Part shown: one piece after another, positions 35,210 to 46,821 of the stretch
How positions within the stretch are numbered: position 1 is the stretch's first letter
Layout of the letters: each line of letters starts with the position of its first letter
Source: Branchiostoma floridae
Taxonomy: Eukaryota > Chordata > Leptocardii > Amphioxiformes > Branchiostomatidae
Direction of reading: 5' to 3'
NCBI RefSeq assembly: GCF_000003815.2
Contig: NC_049993.1
Location: 11,689,436-11,753,435 of the forward strand
Length of the DNA stretch: 64,000 nt
The notes under the pieces: generated by a model
Told to the model about the DNA's origin: nothing
Database searches by the model: none
Seen by the model: the letters and a program-made list of their open reading frames with translations, nothing else
Program-made: the position numbers and the translations under genes

Positions 35210-35524
35210 CTGGAGATGAAAAATGGGAGGTTACGGAGGTGAAAGAGCAACAATTGATTGCCGTGTAACAGACAAGTGTGTGGTGCATTAGACTTGATTA
35301 AAGTCACAAAGACTTTTGAATAAGGTCGATGCTTGCATATGAGTCAGCTGATGATGACTACCCTGTGCGGTAGAGCGAAACAGGTGCACGTGGGCGAATG
35401 AAAATAGCCTGTAATAATGTTTTATGGTCACATTGAAGTCAAGTGTTGGTAATGTGTTTCATAACTGAAACTAAAATGGTAGTTGACTGGATAATGAATC
35501 ATAGAAGTCACGATCTTTGCACGA

Positions 35525-35824
35525 GCTGATTACGGTATGCAGATTTTCTAGTCTCCGGGCAGACGTGTCAGATGGATTAAAAAAAGAACAACTTGGGCAA
35601 ATAGGGACAAATAAGTTGCTTTCAGTCAGTCAGTTCAATCCTAAGCCAATTAACTCCTACTGACTTTTATTCTAGCTGATTACGGTATGCAGATTTTCTG
35701 CAGGCAGACGTGTCAGATGGATTAAAAAAAAGAAGAATTTGGCCAAATAGGGACAAATAAGTTGCTATCCATGTGTTTTCAGTCAGTCAGTTCACTCCTA
35801 GGCCCTACTAGACTTTTATTCCAG
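35525..35824. repeat. direct tandem repeat, 150-bp unit x 2
   Basis: GCTGATTACGGTATGCAGAT starts at 35525 and again at 35675. Both units also contain CAGACGTGTCAGATGGATTA, AAATAGGGACAAATAAGTTG and CAGTCAGTCAGTTCA. Non-coding. Confidence 0.85.
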
Positions 35825-35859
35825 CTTGGTCAAAGTCCCCTATTAATATTCGGCCAGGC

Positions 35860-36080
35860 GGGAGTCTGGTAGAGACTACAGATTTGCTACAAGCTTGCTC
35901 CACTCACATCTAAATCAGTCATGAACCTGAGGGGGATACAAGCTTAGTCACGATTGGGACCGTATTATGCTTACTGCAGCGTCACCTAGCAGTGGGAAGC
36001 ATAGTGTAACTAAGTCAGTACTGCCCTGAGGAAGGTAGCGGGACTGCCGAAAGTTGGTGGAAAATCCCTTTCACTGTGCA
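35860..36080 (+). mobile_element. probable non-LTR retrotransposon 3' tail
   Basis: Contains ACTGCAGCGTCACCTAGCAG, which recurs as ACTGCAGCGCCACCTAGCAG near 51990. It is followed by CCTGAGGAAGGTAGCGGGAC and TGCCGAAAGTTGG. The 'CTGA.GAAGG...CCGAAA' phrase is characteristic of the 3' ends of CR1/L2-type non-LTR elements. No reverse transcriptase is present. Assignment is inference. Confidence 0.4.
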
Positions 36081-36950
36081 ACAAATTTAAAGAAAACAAC
36101 TTTGTTCCATTTCTGTAATGTACTGCAACCAGAGGGAGCAAATTTCAATCACAGATTGCATACCTTTCTAAGTAATCTGACGACAAGGGAACAGTAGCTT
36201 TGGTTTTGTCTGCAGTCCAAGTGTGTGCACGAGTCAGTACAGACAAAGACCCATTCATCATGGGTTACCTGCCATCACAGGTAGTACCAGACACGTCAGT
36301 AGGGAGTAGCGCACAGTCTGGATGAGCAGATCTAGCCTTACTTATGCTGTTTCATGCCATCGATCGCCCATTGGTGGTTCGCTGAGATGTACAGGGTGAC
36401 CATTAGCAATCTGACAATAGCACTAACCCCTAGACGATGTGAAAATGGTTCCCTTCAACGGTTTTAACAATCACAAGACTTTCTAAGCATAGAAAGATGC
36501 ACCTTGATAATACATGTATATATTATGTCGATATCATTTTTCAAACTCTTATCTTGATTAAGTGACCTTGAATGTACAGTGCATTGACAAGGTCGTCAGA
36601 TCCCAAAACTCTTACTTATATAGTGATAATAGCTTGAAAGGAATTCTGACATAACGCATGCATTACCTTAGATCGTATGTATGTATGTATGTCTATACTT
36701 GGAAAGTCTTGCGCATGGTGGCTATGTACCCTACCATGCAAAATGACTAGGATGAACAGTTGCACATTTATTAATTAGTACAATTATAATTACAATTATA
36801 TCCACAATTAGCCCCATAAGAGGATGTTTTCCTGTGGTCTACACGTTCATATTTACACATTGCAATTAAAACATACAGAGACATACAGTGACAGTAGAGA
36901 TCAAAAATAACATCATTAAAGGCAATATTTACAGTCCAATATCTTGCTAA

Positions 36951-38245
36951 TTGACGCCTGTGTTGTTCCACAACTGAGACATCCTGTACAGAAAGCGCCT
37001 TTTATTAGAGTTGGATTTTGGTTTTGGTAGTCTGATTTTGCAAGTAAGCAAGATTTTGCTTATTTGGTAGTCTGTTTGATACTGAGTTGTTAATCTCAGA
37101 TTAGAATGTGATTTTGTCGTACAGAAGCTTTGCTTGTTTGGTGAGCATTATTCGGACTACGAAGATATTTGGTATGTGGGTAGGGGTTGGGAAGACGAAG
37201 GTCAAGGTCAATTTTGGGCCCCCTGGTGTGTGACCTTAGTACTGCAGTGCAACTTCCGGTTTTGCTATCTCGGTGTTCTGAACATGCTATGGTCAAGATT
37301 TTTAAGTATTAGATAGCTCTTGTGCTCAGGAAAAAATGACATAAGTTTGGGCCCCCTAGCGTCTAGTTTTGGGATAGCAGGGGCATTTTTGTCAAAAACT
37401 TCTGACGAGGATAACTCAAGAAGGGAATAACAGATTTTCATGATTTTTGGTATGTAGGTACCTTANNNNNNNNNNNNNNNNNNNNNNNNNNNNNNNNNNN
37501 NNNNNNNNNNNNNNNNNNNNNNNNNNNNNNNNNNNNNNNNNNNNNNNNNNNNNNNNNNNNNNNNNNNNNNNNNNNNNNNNNNNNNNNNNNNNNNNNNNNN
37601 NNNNNNNNNNNNNNNNNNNNNNNNNNNNNNNNNNNNNNNNNNNNNNNNNNNNNNNNNNNNNNNNNNNNNNNNNNNNNNNNNNNNNNNNNNNNNNNNNNNN
37701 NNNNNNNNNNNNNNNNNNNNNNNNNNNNNNNNNNNNNNNNNNNNNNNNNNNNNNNNNNNNNNNNNNNNNNNNNNNNNNNNNNNNNNNNNNNNNNNNNNNN
37801 NNNNNNNNNNNNNNNNNNNNNNNNNNNNNNNNNNNNNNNNNNNNNNNNNNNNNNNNNNNNNNNNNNNNNNNNNNNNNNNNNNNNNNNNNNNNNNNNNNNN
37901 NNNNNNNNNNNNNNNNNNNNNNNNNNNNNNNNNNNNNNNNNNNNNNNNNNNNNNNNNNNNNNNNNNNNNNNNNNNNNNNNNNNNNNNNNNNNNNNNNNNN
38001 NNNNNNNNNNNNNNNNNNNNNNNNNNNACACCATGCATACATTGACGCCTGTGTTGTTCCACAACTGAGACATCCTGTACAGAAAGCGCCTTTTATTAGA
38101 GTTGGATTTTGGTTTTGGTAGTCTGATTTTGCAAGTAAGCAAGATTTTGCTTATTTGGTAGTCTGTTTGATACTGAGTTGTTAATCTCAGATTAGAATGT
38201 GATTTTGTCGTACAGAAGCTTTGGTTGTTTGGTGAGCATTATTCG
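36951..38245. repeat. 204-bp direct repeat pair flanking a gap
   Basis: 36951-37154 and 38042-38245 are nearly identical, from TTGACGCCTGTGTTGTTCCA to GGTGAGCATTATTCG. They diverge immediately on both sides. The intervening segment contains a gap and two copies of TTTGGGCCCCCT (about 37214 and 37349). This could be a tandem duplication, the ends of a retroelement, or two haplotypes joined at the gap. Confidence 0.8.
37466..38027. other. assembly gap (562 N)
   Basis: Lies between the two copies of the 204-bp repeat. Open frames reported through it are artefacts of N codons. Confidence 0.95.
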
Positions 38246-41200
38246 TCTTAAAGTGGTAAGGTTTTCCTTTGAATTGCTCCGTAAAATGTCTTCCACGACA
38301 GCTAGAAGTCCCTATTCCCATAACAATGTCGTTTGGTACCGTAACCAGTTGAACTTGAGGACCCGCCAAGAATTTGTCACCATTCCTGCAGACACTGATT
38401 AAACATTGCTGTTACAGATGAACTCCGTAATGTCAACATAGAAGTCATCCAGAGGACAATATAGGGGAAATCTCTCCTTGTGATTTTGTGTATCCCTTAG
38501 ACCCATGAATACCTAAATACACTATTCTCCATTTTTTAGTCCCAACCTAGTTTTGAAATTCGCTACACAGTTATGCACCTTTGGTGCTTTAAGCTTTGAA
38601 CTTTTAAAGTATGGGCATATATTTTTACTTACCAAACTCTGCACCATATCACGCGTATTATAATGTCTACATCATGGCATAGATAGATACATAGATATTT
38701 CTTTCAAAAACGTTCCTTAAACATCTACACGTATTTTGTATTTGCAAATTTCTATATATCCTTTCTCTTTATTTGCAGAATGTTAACGTTATAGCTGTCA
38801 TAGTGTATTGGTTGCTTAAATCAATTAATCGATTCCTAGATTAGTTGCATAGATGAATTAGGAATACTCAGTTTTGATAAGAAAACCCAACAACATTATA
38901 AAAATATCAACCTTAAAGTTATTTTCTGTGGATAAACTATCACTCCTCCCTCTTCAGTCACCTGTGATGGTACAGTCCATAGGTCACTAAGCGGGCACCA
39001 TGGTACCCTATGGGGTCTCCTATGTTGGGTAACATCGTCCAAAAATACGATATGTCGGCGGTACGTTTTAATCACAACGTCCTTTGATCTATATGTAGAC
39101 TGTACAGACGAACTATATTTGTCTACAATTTGACAAGCACCGATGAGAAGGCTACATGATTTATGAACGGGGTCACTTGATGCGTGGGAGAAAGAGTATA
39201 AGTTATGACTTGGGAGGATATAAAATCTGTAAAATTTGTTATCCAAACTTTCTGATAGTCGAAGGGATACGTTTTGTTCCGTTAGGCCGTGACCTTAACG
39301 AGGTTATAACAACAGAATGTCACGTTCTATCAGGATTCTTGCTTATCCATGCTATTCTCCACTTTATTACAGAGTTTATTATTTCTTGAACGAGTGAATC
39401 TTTCTATAATTCCTGTCAAATGTACCATATTTCATACGTGCCACCGTTTATTTAGTGTATAGGGTTATACATGGTCTACTTATACATGTCTACGCATTAT
39501 GTGAACTGTTTAGTACACCGGAACCAGCATTTGATCTAACAATTGATTTTTCTACACTGTGATTTGTCAAAGTGGCCTTGTCTGAAAGCCTAGATAACGA
39601 CCACTGAGCCCTCGAACTTTTCTAGTCTTATAGCTAACATGGGTATTGGATATGTCTAGACTTGATACGTGGTCTTATATCGAGTGTATATATAGTGAAG
39701 GAAGTGTAAAGTGTACATCAACCTAGATTTGTCGCTGAGGTTCTCTAAGTGGCTTTGGCCATTAGGTTGAGAGTTGGGTATAGATCTTCTTATGAGTATG
39801 TGTGAATCCATGCCAACAAATAAAATAAGAATGATAATTGTATTAAAAAGAGAAGCATTGCTGCCTGCGTGTAAGTGAAGCGACAGAAATATTTGAAATC
39901 ATAATTTGAAGGCATGAAAATTATAATTTCATTGCCTTCATATTTCACCTCTTGTTACTGCATTTCATAAAAAAATAGATTTTCCTGTTTAATGGTCCCG
40001 TTTATCAAACTAATATGTACGTACGCTTTGTAATAGGTCTAAACAAGCTCTCAAGTAGAATAGAATCTAACATATCATACGCATGATAGCTGGCAGTATA
40101 TATATTCTCCATATACGGGATGCTAAAATTGACCACATGTATCTACTTTTGTACTTCAAAGAATCCAGCATTTAACGTATTTGGTACCTTTTTACATGTG
40201 ATGTATGGCCCTTTGTATTTGCACAGAAGTTCCGCCCTCCCCCTAAAAAGTTGAACGTATCCAATTTGATGTGTCGTGAATATGATACAATATGCCATGA
40301 TATGTGTCTGTTATCTACTTTAAAATTCCGTCACGTTTTTACTTTCTCCTAATACTTTGTATCATGTATGTCATTCAAATCCAAACGTGATAGCCAATAC
40401 AATGTCCAAAAAAAGTCTTGACTTACACAAGACACATTCTTACCTAAAACAAAACTTTGTGACCGTCTGATCTGTAGTCTGACATTTATAGACACATCTG
40501 GGTGTTTAAAGGGCGAAAATGTCGCGTTAGTGACCCCTGTGCCCCCGGAAATTTGAACTTCATGACCCTGTCAACTCTAACGGTCTTTGTGCGTGCTTTG
40601 ATGCCCATAGCGAGGCGGGGTGGCCATCAGAAGAAGCTGTATCGTAAGTTACTAACATTAAGTCGTGTCCGGGGGCTTCACGTTCAGGTTCTGGGGTAAC
40701 CAACCGTGGTGTCCGGAACGGCCATGTTAGCACTACCGGCTAATACAGTGTCTAAACCACTAAGCTTTATAGTCTGGAAATGTCGCAGACGTTTCAATCA
40801 TATTTCTGTGTAGGTGATACTTTTGAACTATCTCATAGTCCTACCATATTGAGGGACTCAACCAGATTTGTTCTATGGTCGGCTAACTCCGCCCTAGTTG
40901 GCCGAATCTATAAAACCCGGCTTTATACAGATGCGGCGCGGATCAGTTCATATATACATATAGTGCCCACTCAAAGAAGTTCAACCCCACAATAGTGAAT
41001 GCAGTACCTTAGGCAACATAAGCAATATTAGAGCCTTAAAAGTCGAAATATTATGGATTAGGCAGTCTGTATGAAGTTGATATCTACTGCACTATATTTA
41101 CACATTTACATCATTATTTCATACTTTGAGCGGTGACCCACAAAAATTAGACTTCACGGCGTCCTAGCACCACTGCGGCATTTAATATTTGCTCATTGAA

Positions 41201-41607
41201 TGTGGAATAGAGTTGCTTCATCTTATTACGAAGAAAAGTGCCCAAAACTTGACTTTGATAATTGAAGTTCTACAACCCTGACGCGGGCTAATATTGCTTA
41301 GGTTGCCTAGTTGATTAGAAATAAGTGGTGTGTAGTCCATTGCTTTACTTTTAATTTGAGACTGTACATACAATTAGCCATAGGGAACAAGATGAATTTT
41401 TTTCCGAGTCACCAAGGGATTCTAGTTGAGTCTGGACTCAGACCATTATGAAGGGCAAGTTGGGCGTGAAATAGAAAGCGACGCAAGCTGTAAGACGTAG
41501 AAACTAAAGTAAAAATTCGTAGACGAACGGCCGGAAGCAATGCATCTGCTGGGAAATTAGAGAAAGATTGCTTCAATTCAAGAACACACAAAAACCGTTT
41601 TTATAAC

Positions 41608-41668
41608 GTTTACCGGTTTCCCATACTCCCCGCTTACGTAAGGGGGGCGCATGGGAGACTCGGTAAAC
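41608..41668. repeat. 61-nt hairpin
   Basis: GTTTACCGGTTTCCCATACT pairs with the complement of the segment ending CTCGGTAAAC at 41668. The stem is about 27 bp with a few mismatches, around the palindromic centre CTTACGTAAG. It could be a structured RNA or a miniature inverted-repeat remnant. Nothing else in the intron suggests transcription from it. Confidence 0.6.
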
Positions 41669-41876
41669 TTACGACGATGGCGCCCAGGCATTTTCGTTAA
41701 ACATGGCGAAAATGATAAGCACTATTTCGACTTTTTCGCAGACAGCTTTTGTAAGATTCTTACAGTCATATGTATAATCGCGTAGGATACTATAATCCAG
41801 ACTCAACCATTGTTAACTTTAGTTAAAAGAACATGTACAGTGGCATGAAAGCTCATCTGTGTTGATGTAATCCATA

Positions 41877-42021
41877 TTGAAGATTTTCCACTGCCATGCA
41901 ACACATCAGAGTAACTGAATCATCACTCCCGAAGCGAAGAACTCAAGAAGGTCGACGGAATTGCGACTGAAAATTCGAGGTAAGCAAATTTTGGTGTTGC
42001 ATGACAGAGGAAAATCTTCAA
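41877..42021. repeat. 28-bp imperfect inverted repeat
   Basis: 41877-41904 (TTGAAGATTTTCCACTGCCA...) is complementary to 41994-42021 with two mismatches, spaced by about 89 bp. Probably a small MITE-like element in the receptor intron. Confidence 0.6.
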
Positions 42022-45000
42022 CATGTACAGCGGTGTATATAGGGCATAGATGGATATATAACAAGCTACACAAGACCTATACAATTTCTGCGTTTGTGTC
42101 AAACATCCGGCATTGACAGCAAAGCCTGATCAGTGATGTGATGAGTGACAGGAAGATGTACGACTGTCCCTCCCGTCCTGACAGCACGACAACATGCATG
42201 TGGCGCCCAGGATCTTAGACAGACATCATGCCCGTCTTAACTATCAGTACTCCGTTATTGCTTTTAGTATCTTATCTTGGGTGAGAAGTCTTCATGAATC
42301 TGTTTAAAGATCAGATAAAGCCTCTTAAACCCTGTTGGAGTAGAAAAGAAAAGAAAATGTCTCACCAAAACTTATTGCCAAGATTAGAAGATGTAGACAC
42401 GTTGCTTCGGTTTGATTTGCACGACATTAGCTTGTTCTGTATGTACGTCTTTCATGTTGTGTGCATTTTACGTTGGATGGTACAACATAACGAAATTGTT
42501 TCTGTGCATACATGTACGTACATGTACGTTGCAATGACATCCGTGTCTTCAGTATTTACACCAATGCCAAATCGTGAACTACACACAACCCAGTACCGGC
42601 AAGTGTCAATAGACATCGTTTATTGATTATCTAATCCCTTTTCTTTCTGCTTTATCTTCCTTGTTTAGTAACATTAGCTATGGAGGTTTTAAACGGCTAA
42701 TAATCTCATACATCGACTTTTTCAGCGCTCTTTATTTCCAAATGTAAAGGTTCAAATTAGCTTACAGCACATTTCAAATGTGAACAAATGGCGATAATAT
42801 CTTGTGAGGACATTTAGAATAACATGTGTGAGTTTGTAGCACAGTTCTGTTTACCAACCCCAGCTACATTGTAACAAGGTCTCCAACTTCCGTTCACACC
42901 AAGTATTGACTCGCCCTATTTACCGAATCTGTGTGTACGAATCTGTTACACATGTTACTCTGTTTGTTCCCAGACAACACGGTCAATGACTCGGTATGTT
43001 GACGCCGGAGAATTGGGTTCACTTTAGTCCATTCCAGATAAGCCCTCCCCTAGTTGACATTTCTCCCTTCTCCTTTAAGTAGACCAAAAATAATCTATAA
43101 AAATAACGTACGCGGTGGTAAGATATAAACTCAGTTGTCATAAAATATATCTTGGGGTAGCACCTAACGTTACACCACGTTAAAGGGAAACTCAACAACG
43201 CCAAAATGTTTATTTTGAAACTGACTATTTTTTTTAAATCAAATCAGCAAAATTTTGTAAAACGAGCCATGTATACTCTAGTAAATGAATAGTTCTCTAC
43301 TGCCTCCTATGTTATATGCATGGTTGAAATGATACCTACCATTCAAAACAGTATCTACGGACCCAGAACACTTTCCTCTACCATTGAGCCCTCCTTTAAC
43401 CCTTGATGTATGATTTTCAGTGTTAGTATTTTGAAATACAACCCGTGGACTGTGAAATCTTAACCCAATGTTTTTTTTTACATGCTTACATAGCCTCCAA
43501 GCCGCCCGTAAATCCTGGATTCATATTACGATAGTTGTTTGGGCCATATGGCCAGAGGCTCCGATTGATCGACCTTGCTCTGTATCATATACTAGTAATT
43601 TACGCCCTGGTTATCTCTTACTGTTGTGTCGTTTAGACACTGATAGTACATCGTAAAGGTTTACAATATTAAAAGTGAATGTTTACAGTCTCGCTGGGAC
43701 AAATATGAACAACGTTAACCTCCAAACATCGAGAGAGAGGCTAGGATATGGGCGTATCGTACATTCTTCTGTACGCTCGCATATAGTTTACCTTAGTGAT
43801 ATTGAATTAGGCTGACAAAATAATCAAAGAAAACTTAAAATACAGAATTAAATATAACCAAAAGGAAGTTTTTAAGCGATCATTCAATTTGTCTTGAGCT
43901 CTTAACTTCTTTTGTATATCAAATAGCTTCAATCTTTTTACTTGGACCTCCGAAAGGTAGTTTTCGTTCAGGTGCGATTTTTGTACAAAGTATTGTATGT
44001 TCCACAGCCATGTGTGTGTGTGTTTACATTGTAAATTATATGTGCTAACTGTTAGACCGAGTTATACACTCATATGAGCGACCATACTGAAGTCTATGTA
44101 TTTTGTCGTGTCAATAACGCAATCCATATATCACTTGCAATCGATATTCAGAGAGAAAAACGAGACCTTGCAATCGACAACCACACCACTCCAACAGGAT
44201 GCGTTTTTCCACACGGCTGTGTATGATGTATATATCCGCTCAATTGGAGTGGCGTGGGTAAAATGAGATTAGCCACTTCTGCTGCGTTAGATAGAGGTAA
44301 TGGATAGGAATGGTCGGATGGACGGAATGTGACAGAGACATATAGAAGAAGTAAACAGGGAAGATAGGAAAGAGAATGGAAGATAGAGTGGTGTATAGAA
44401 AGACAGAGGGCAGAAAATACTTTATGAACGGGGCATGAAAGAAGACGTTGGGGCTCGTCCAGAACCAATAACCTTTCGGATAGAGTTGTGGAAGAGAAGA
44501 ATATAGAAATATGAAAATAGGCCTTACAATGTAGGAGCAGACTGATGAAGTATAAAGAGTGGGGTCTGCTTTCAAATGCTACAACATTGAAGATTTGAAG
44601 TACTGTCGCAGATTAAACAATGAGAATGATAAAATGGCTTTAAAAACAACTTCCCTATTCAGCATCGATCTATATCAGATCAATAATACTTTGTCCTCAT
44701 TTGAATGACCACGGTCTAGGTGTGCAGCGTGGTGCTTACAAAGTTAAAAGGTCTAAGGTCTTCTAAGATCTTCTTCTGAAGATTCTTGTCAAACACATGG
44801 GATGTGGGGTTACGAAAGTTGTAAGTGGTAGAAGAGAGCAAGAGTCAGAAGTTATTAATACCGTTACTGTAGTATGATATTGCATATTTTACTATCGACA
44901 AACTTTGCATGAGGGCATCCCGACCACAGTGGCCATTTAGATTGACCATAGCGTGATCAGTTTCCTCTCTCTAGTGACCACCTGTCTATGGTGACCACTG

Positions 45001-45341
45001 TTTTTAAGTCTATTGAAGGACGTATGAGCTCAATACCCACGTTTGACTATATGTAAATGTATCTAGTCTCTACTAGACTTTTGTGACTGCTGGGTTGCCT
45101 ATGTGCAGCTCTAAATGCTAGCCTAACTCTTTACATGACCATTTAATACTACTTTTCGATCAACCCAAAACGTTGCTAGATACTAGACTATAATGATACT
45201 TTATTGCAAATCCATGCCCGAGGGTAACATGAAAGGAGATAAACAAATAGTGTAGAACAGTATAGAATATGTCTACTTTAGTCTAAAAGCTATCTCTAAA
45301 CTGTAACTTTGGGTATAGCTACCCATGTGTGCTGTACGTAC

Positions 45342-46211
45342 CATGATAGGTCCCCAGCAGATAGTGAAGACCACGGTCACCCCCACCAGCAGGACCACCA
45401 TCTGGATCTCTATCTCCTTCTCCTTCCGCAGCCGTCTCATCTCCCGACACGTCTGCATCTCCAGGGACCGTCTCCGCATCTTGAACATGGTGAAGATCAG
45501 CGACACGTTCAGGACAGTCGTCCCCAGGATGATGAGGATACCCGTGGCGGCGAAGGCGTAGGGGTACACCGCCTCGGTTAACGTCAGGTCCCCGGCGGTG
45601 CTGAAGAAGCACCACGTGCCCGGGTACTGGATCTCGTACCTCCCCACCCCGACAAACGGTAGGAGAGAGAACAGGATGGTGTATACCCACACACAGGCGA
45701 TGGCGATACGAGCTTTCTTACGGTCTATGTGGATGTTGTAGAAGTAAGGATGGCTCAGTGCAATGTACCGCTCAACAGCCATGACCGCTACGATAAGATT
45801 GGTGCTCAGTCCGAAAGCGACCATGTTAAAAGCGTGAAACTTACAGAGAGGTTCTCCGCCGACCCATTTGAAGTTATTGGCGTAGACTATAAGAGCGAAG
45901 GGTGAGACGACTAGCGTGCCGATGAGATCGGTCCATGCGAGGCCGGACACTAGCGTGTAGAACACTGAGCGGCGTCTCTCTCTGCGGGACAGACACAGGA
46001 CCACCAGGGCGATAACGTTACTGAGTACACCCGTCATGAACATCAGGGCAGTCTTTAGCAGGGCTGGGGACGGGTCTCGCGGCGTGATACCGTCTTCTGA
46101 GCTCGTCACGTTCAGGAGAATCTCTTCGGTGGGGGTAAGGAATCCCACCGACGTGTTCTCTACGTACGCCGCCGTCACAAAGTCTTCCTCGAAGGTCCCG
46201 GCGTCTGCCAT
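45342..46211 (-). CDS. EP4-like prostanoid receptor gene 1, exon 1 (TM1-6)
   Basis: The minus-strand exon starts at ATG 46211 (context CAAACAATGG) and encodes 290 residues up to a GTACGT donor. It is a seven-transmembrane prostaglandin-receptor homologue of the plasma membrane. Sequons are N19-T-S and N34-V-T. TM1 is about 51-74. C123 pairs with C201. ERY at 147-149 replaces DRY, as is usual in prostanoid receptors. The ECL2 signature QYPGTWCF at 195-202 is family-diagnostic. EIEIQMVVLL at 266-275 corresponds to the EP4 TM6 entry. EP4 receptors bind PGE2 and raise cAMP through Gs; that role here is inference, weakened by the TM7 change in exon 2. The frame is open to 46265 upstream, but only by non-ATG codons. 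Exon 2 is 34880-35209. Confidence 0.92.
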
Positions 46212-46660
46212 TGTTTGACCACGTACCACCAAGACCAAGTTCAAACGTACAAATGACCCAAGCACACCCGCTGGGCTAACGCCTTGAGCTGAAGAATACG
46301 ACTGTCAAGGTGAACGGGGTGTGTTAAACCGAGCGGCTCCTCCCGAAGCGTGTCGGGCACCAGCCCTATTAACGAACGGACGTAACATTCCCGCCCGGAG
46401 CGGAAGTAAAAGGATCAGCCCGCGCCGCCCAATCGATACAGTCTAAAGTACCAGCATTTCCTACATTCCTGGGGAGGCCCTCTACGGTACAGCACTGCAC
46501 ATGCGCGATACAGGCCACTCGATGAGGAATGTCTCACGTCTATCACATGGAAGCGTCACCTTGGACGATATTTCACGACAAGTCCTTGTGCGGTGTCATC
46601 ACAGCTCCGCGGACAAGGCGTTTTCTGGAGCTGACGTAGGAACGGCAAACGCACTCTCAT
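46212..46660 (-). promoter_or_regulatory. 5' flank of EP4-like gene 1
   Basis: A GC-richer 5' flank with a GCCCGCGCCGCCC block near 46420 and no TATA box. Its compositional contrast with the intergenic sequence suggests a promoter or first untranslated exon. The start site is not determined. Confidence 0.35.
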
Positions 46661-46670
46661 GAATTCATGA

Positions 46671-46821
46671 AATGGCTAGAGTATTCACAAGTCTCCTTAC
46701 GCTGTGCAGACGACAGTATGAGAAAAAGCTGACAGAACAGAAGATGGCGAGAGCATATCTTCAAGTCTCCTTGCTTAAGCCTTGCAGACGACAGAATGAG
46801 ATGAAACTGACTGAACTGAAG
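46671..46821. repeat. direct tandem repeat, about 75-bp unit x 2
   Basis: Both units contain CAAGTCTCCTT, then TGCAGACGACAG(T/A)ATGAGA, then CTGAC(A/T)GAAC(A/T)GAAG. Non-coding, about 0.5 kb upstream of the EP4-like start codon. Confidence 0.75.

Larger units (their letters stand above)
35210..45341 (-). other. intron of EP4-like gene 1 (about 10.1 kb)
   Basis: Bounded by GTACGT at 45341 (donor, minus strand) and CCAG ending at 35210 (acceptor). The position at the end of TM6, phase 0, matches the intron known in vertebrate prostanoid receptor genes. It holds repeats listed separately (35525-35824, 35970-36070, 36951-38245, 41608-41668, 41877-42021) and a 562-N gap. No other exon or nested gene was recognised; purine/pyrimidine-rich open frames near 44150-44575 show no domain. 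Confidence 0.75.

Noticed and set aside
37416..38142. Open frames of about 200 codons on both strands
   Set aside because: Produced by the 562-N gap; the few real residues at the ends show no coding signal.
44148..44575. Two overlapping minus-strand frames of about 110 codons in the EP4-like intron
   Set aside because: Overlapping frames in a purine-rich stretch with no domain and no splice support.
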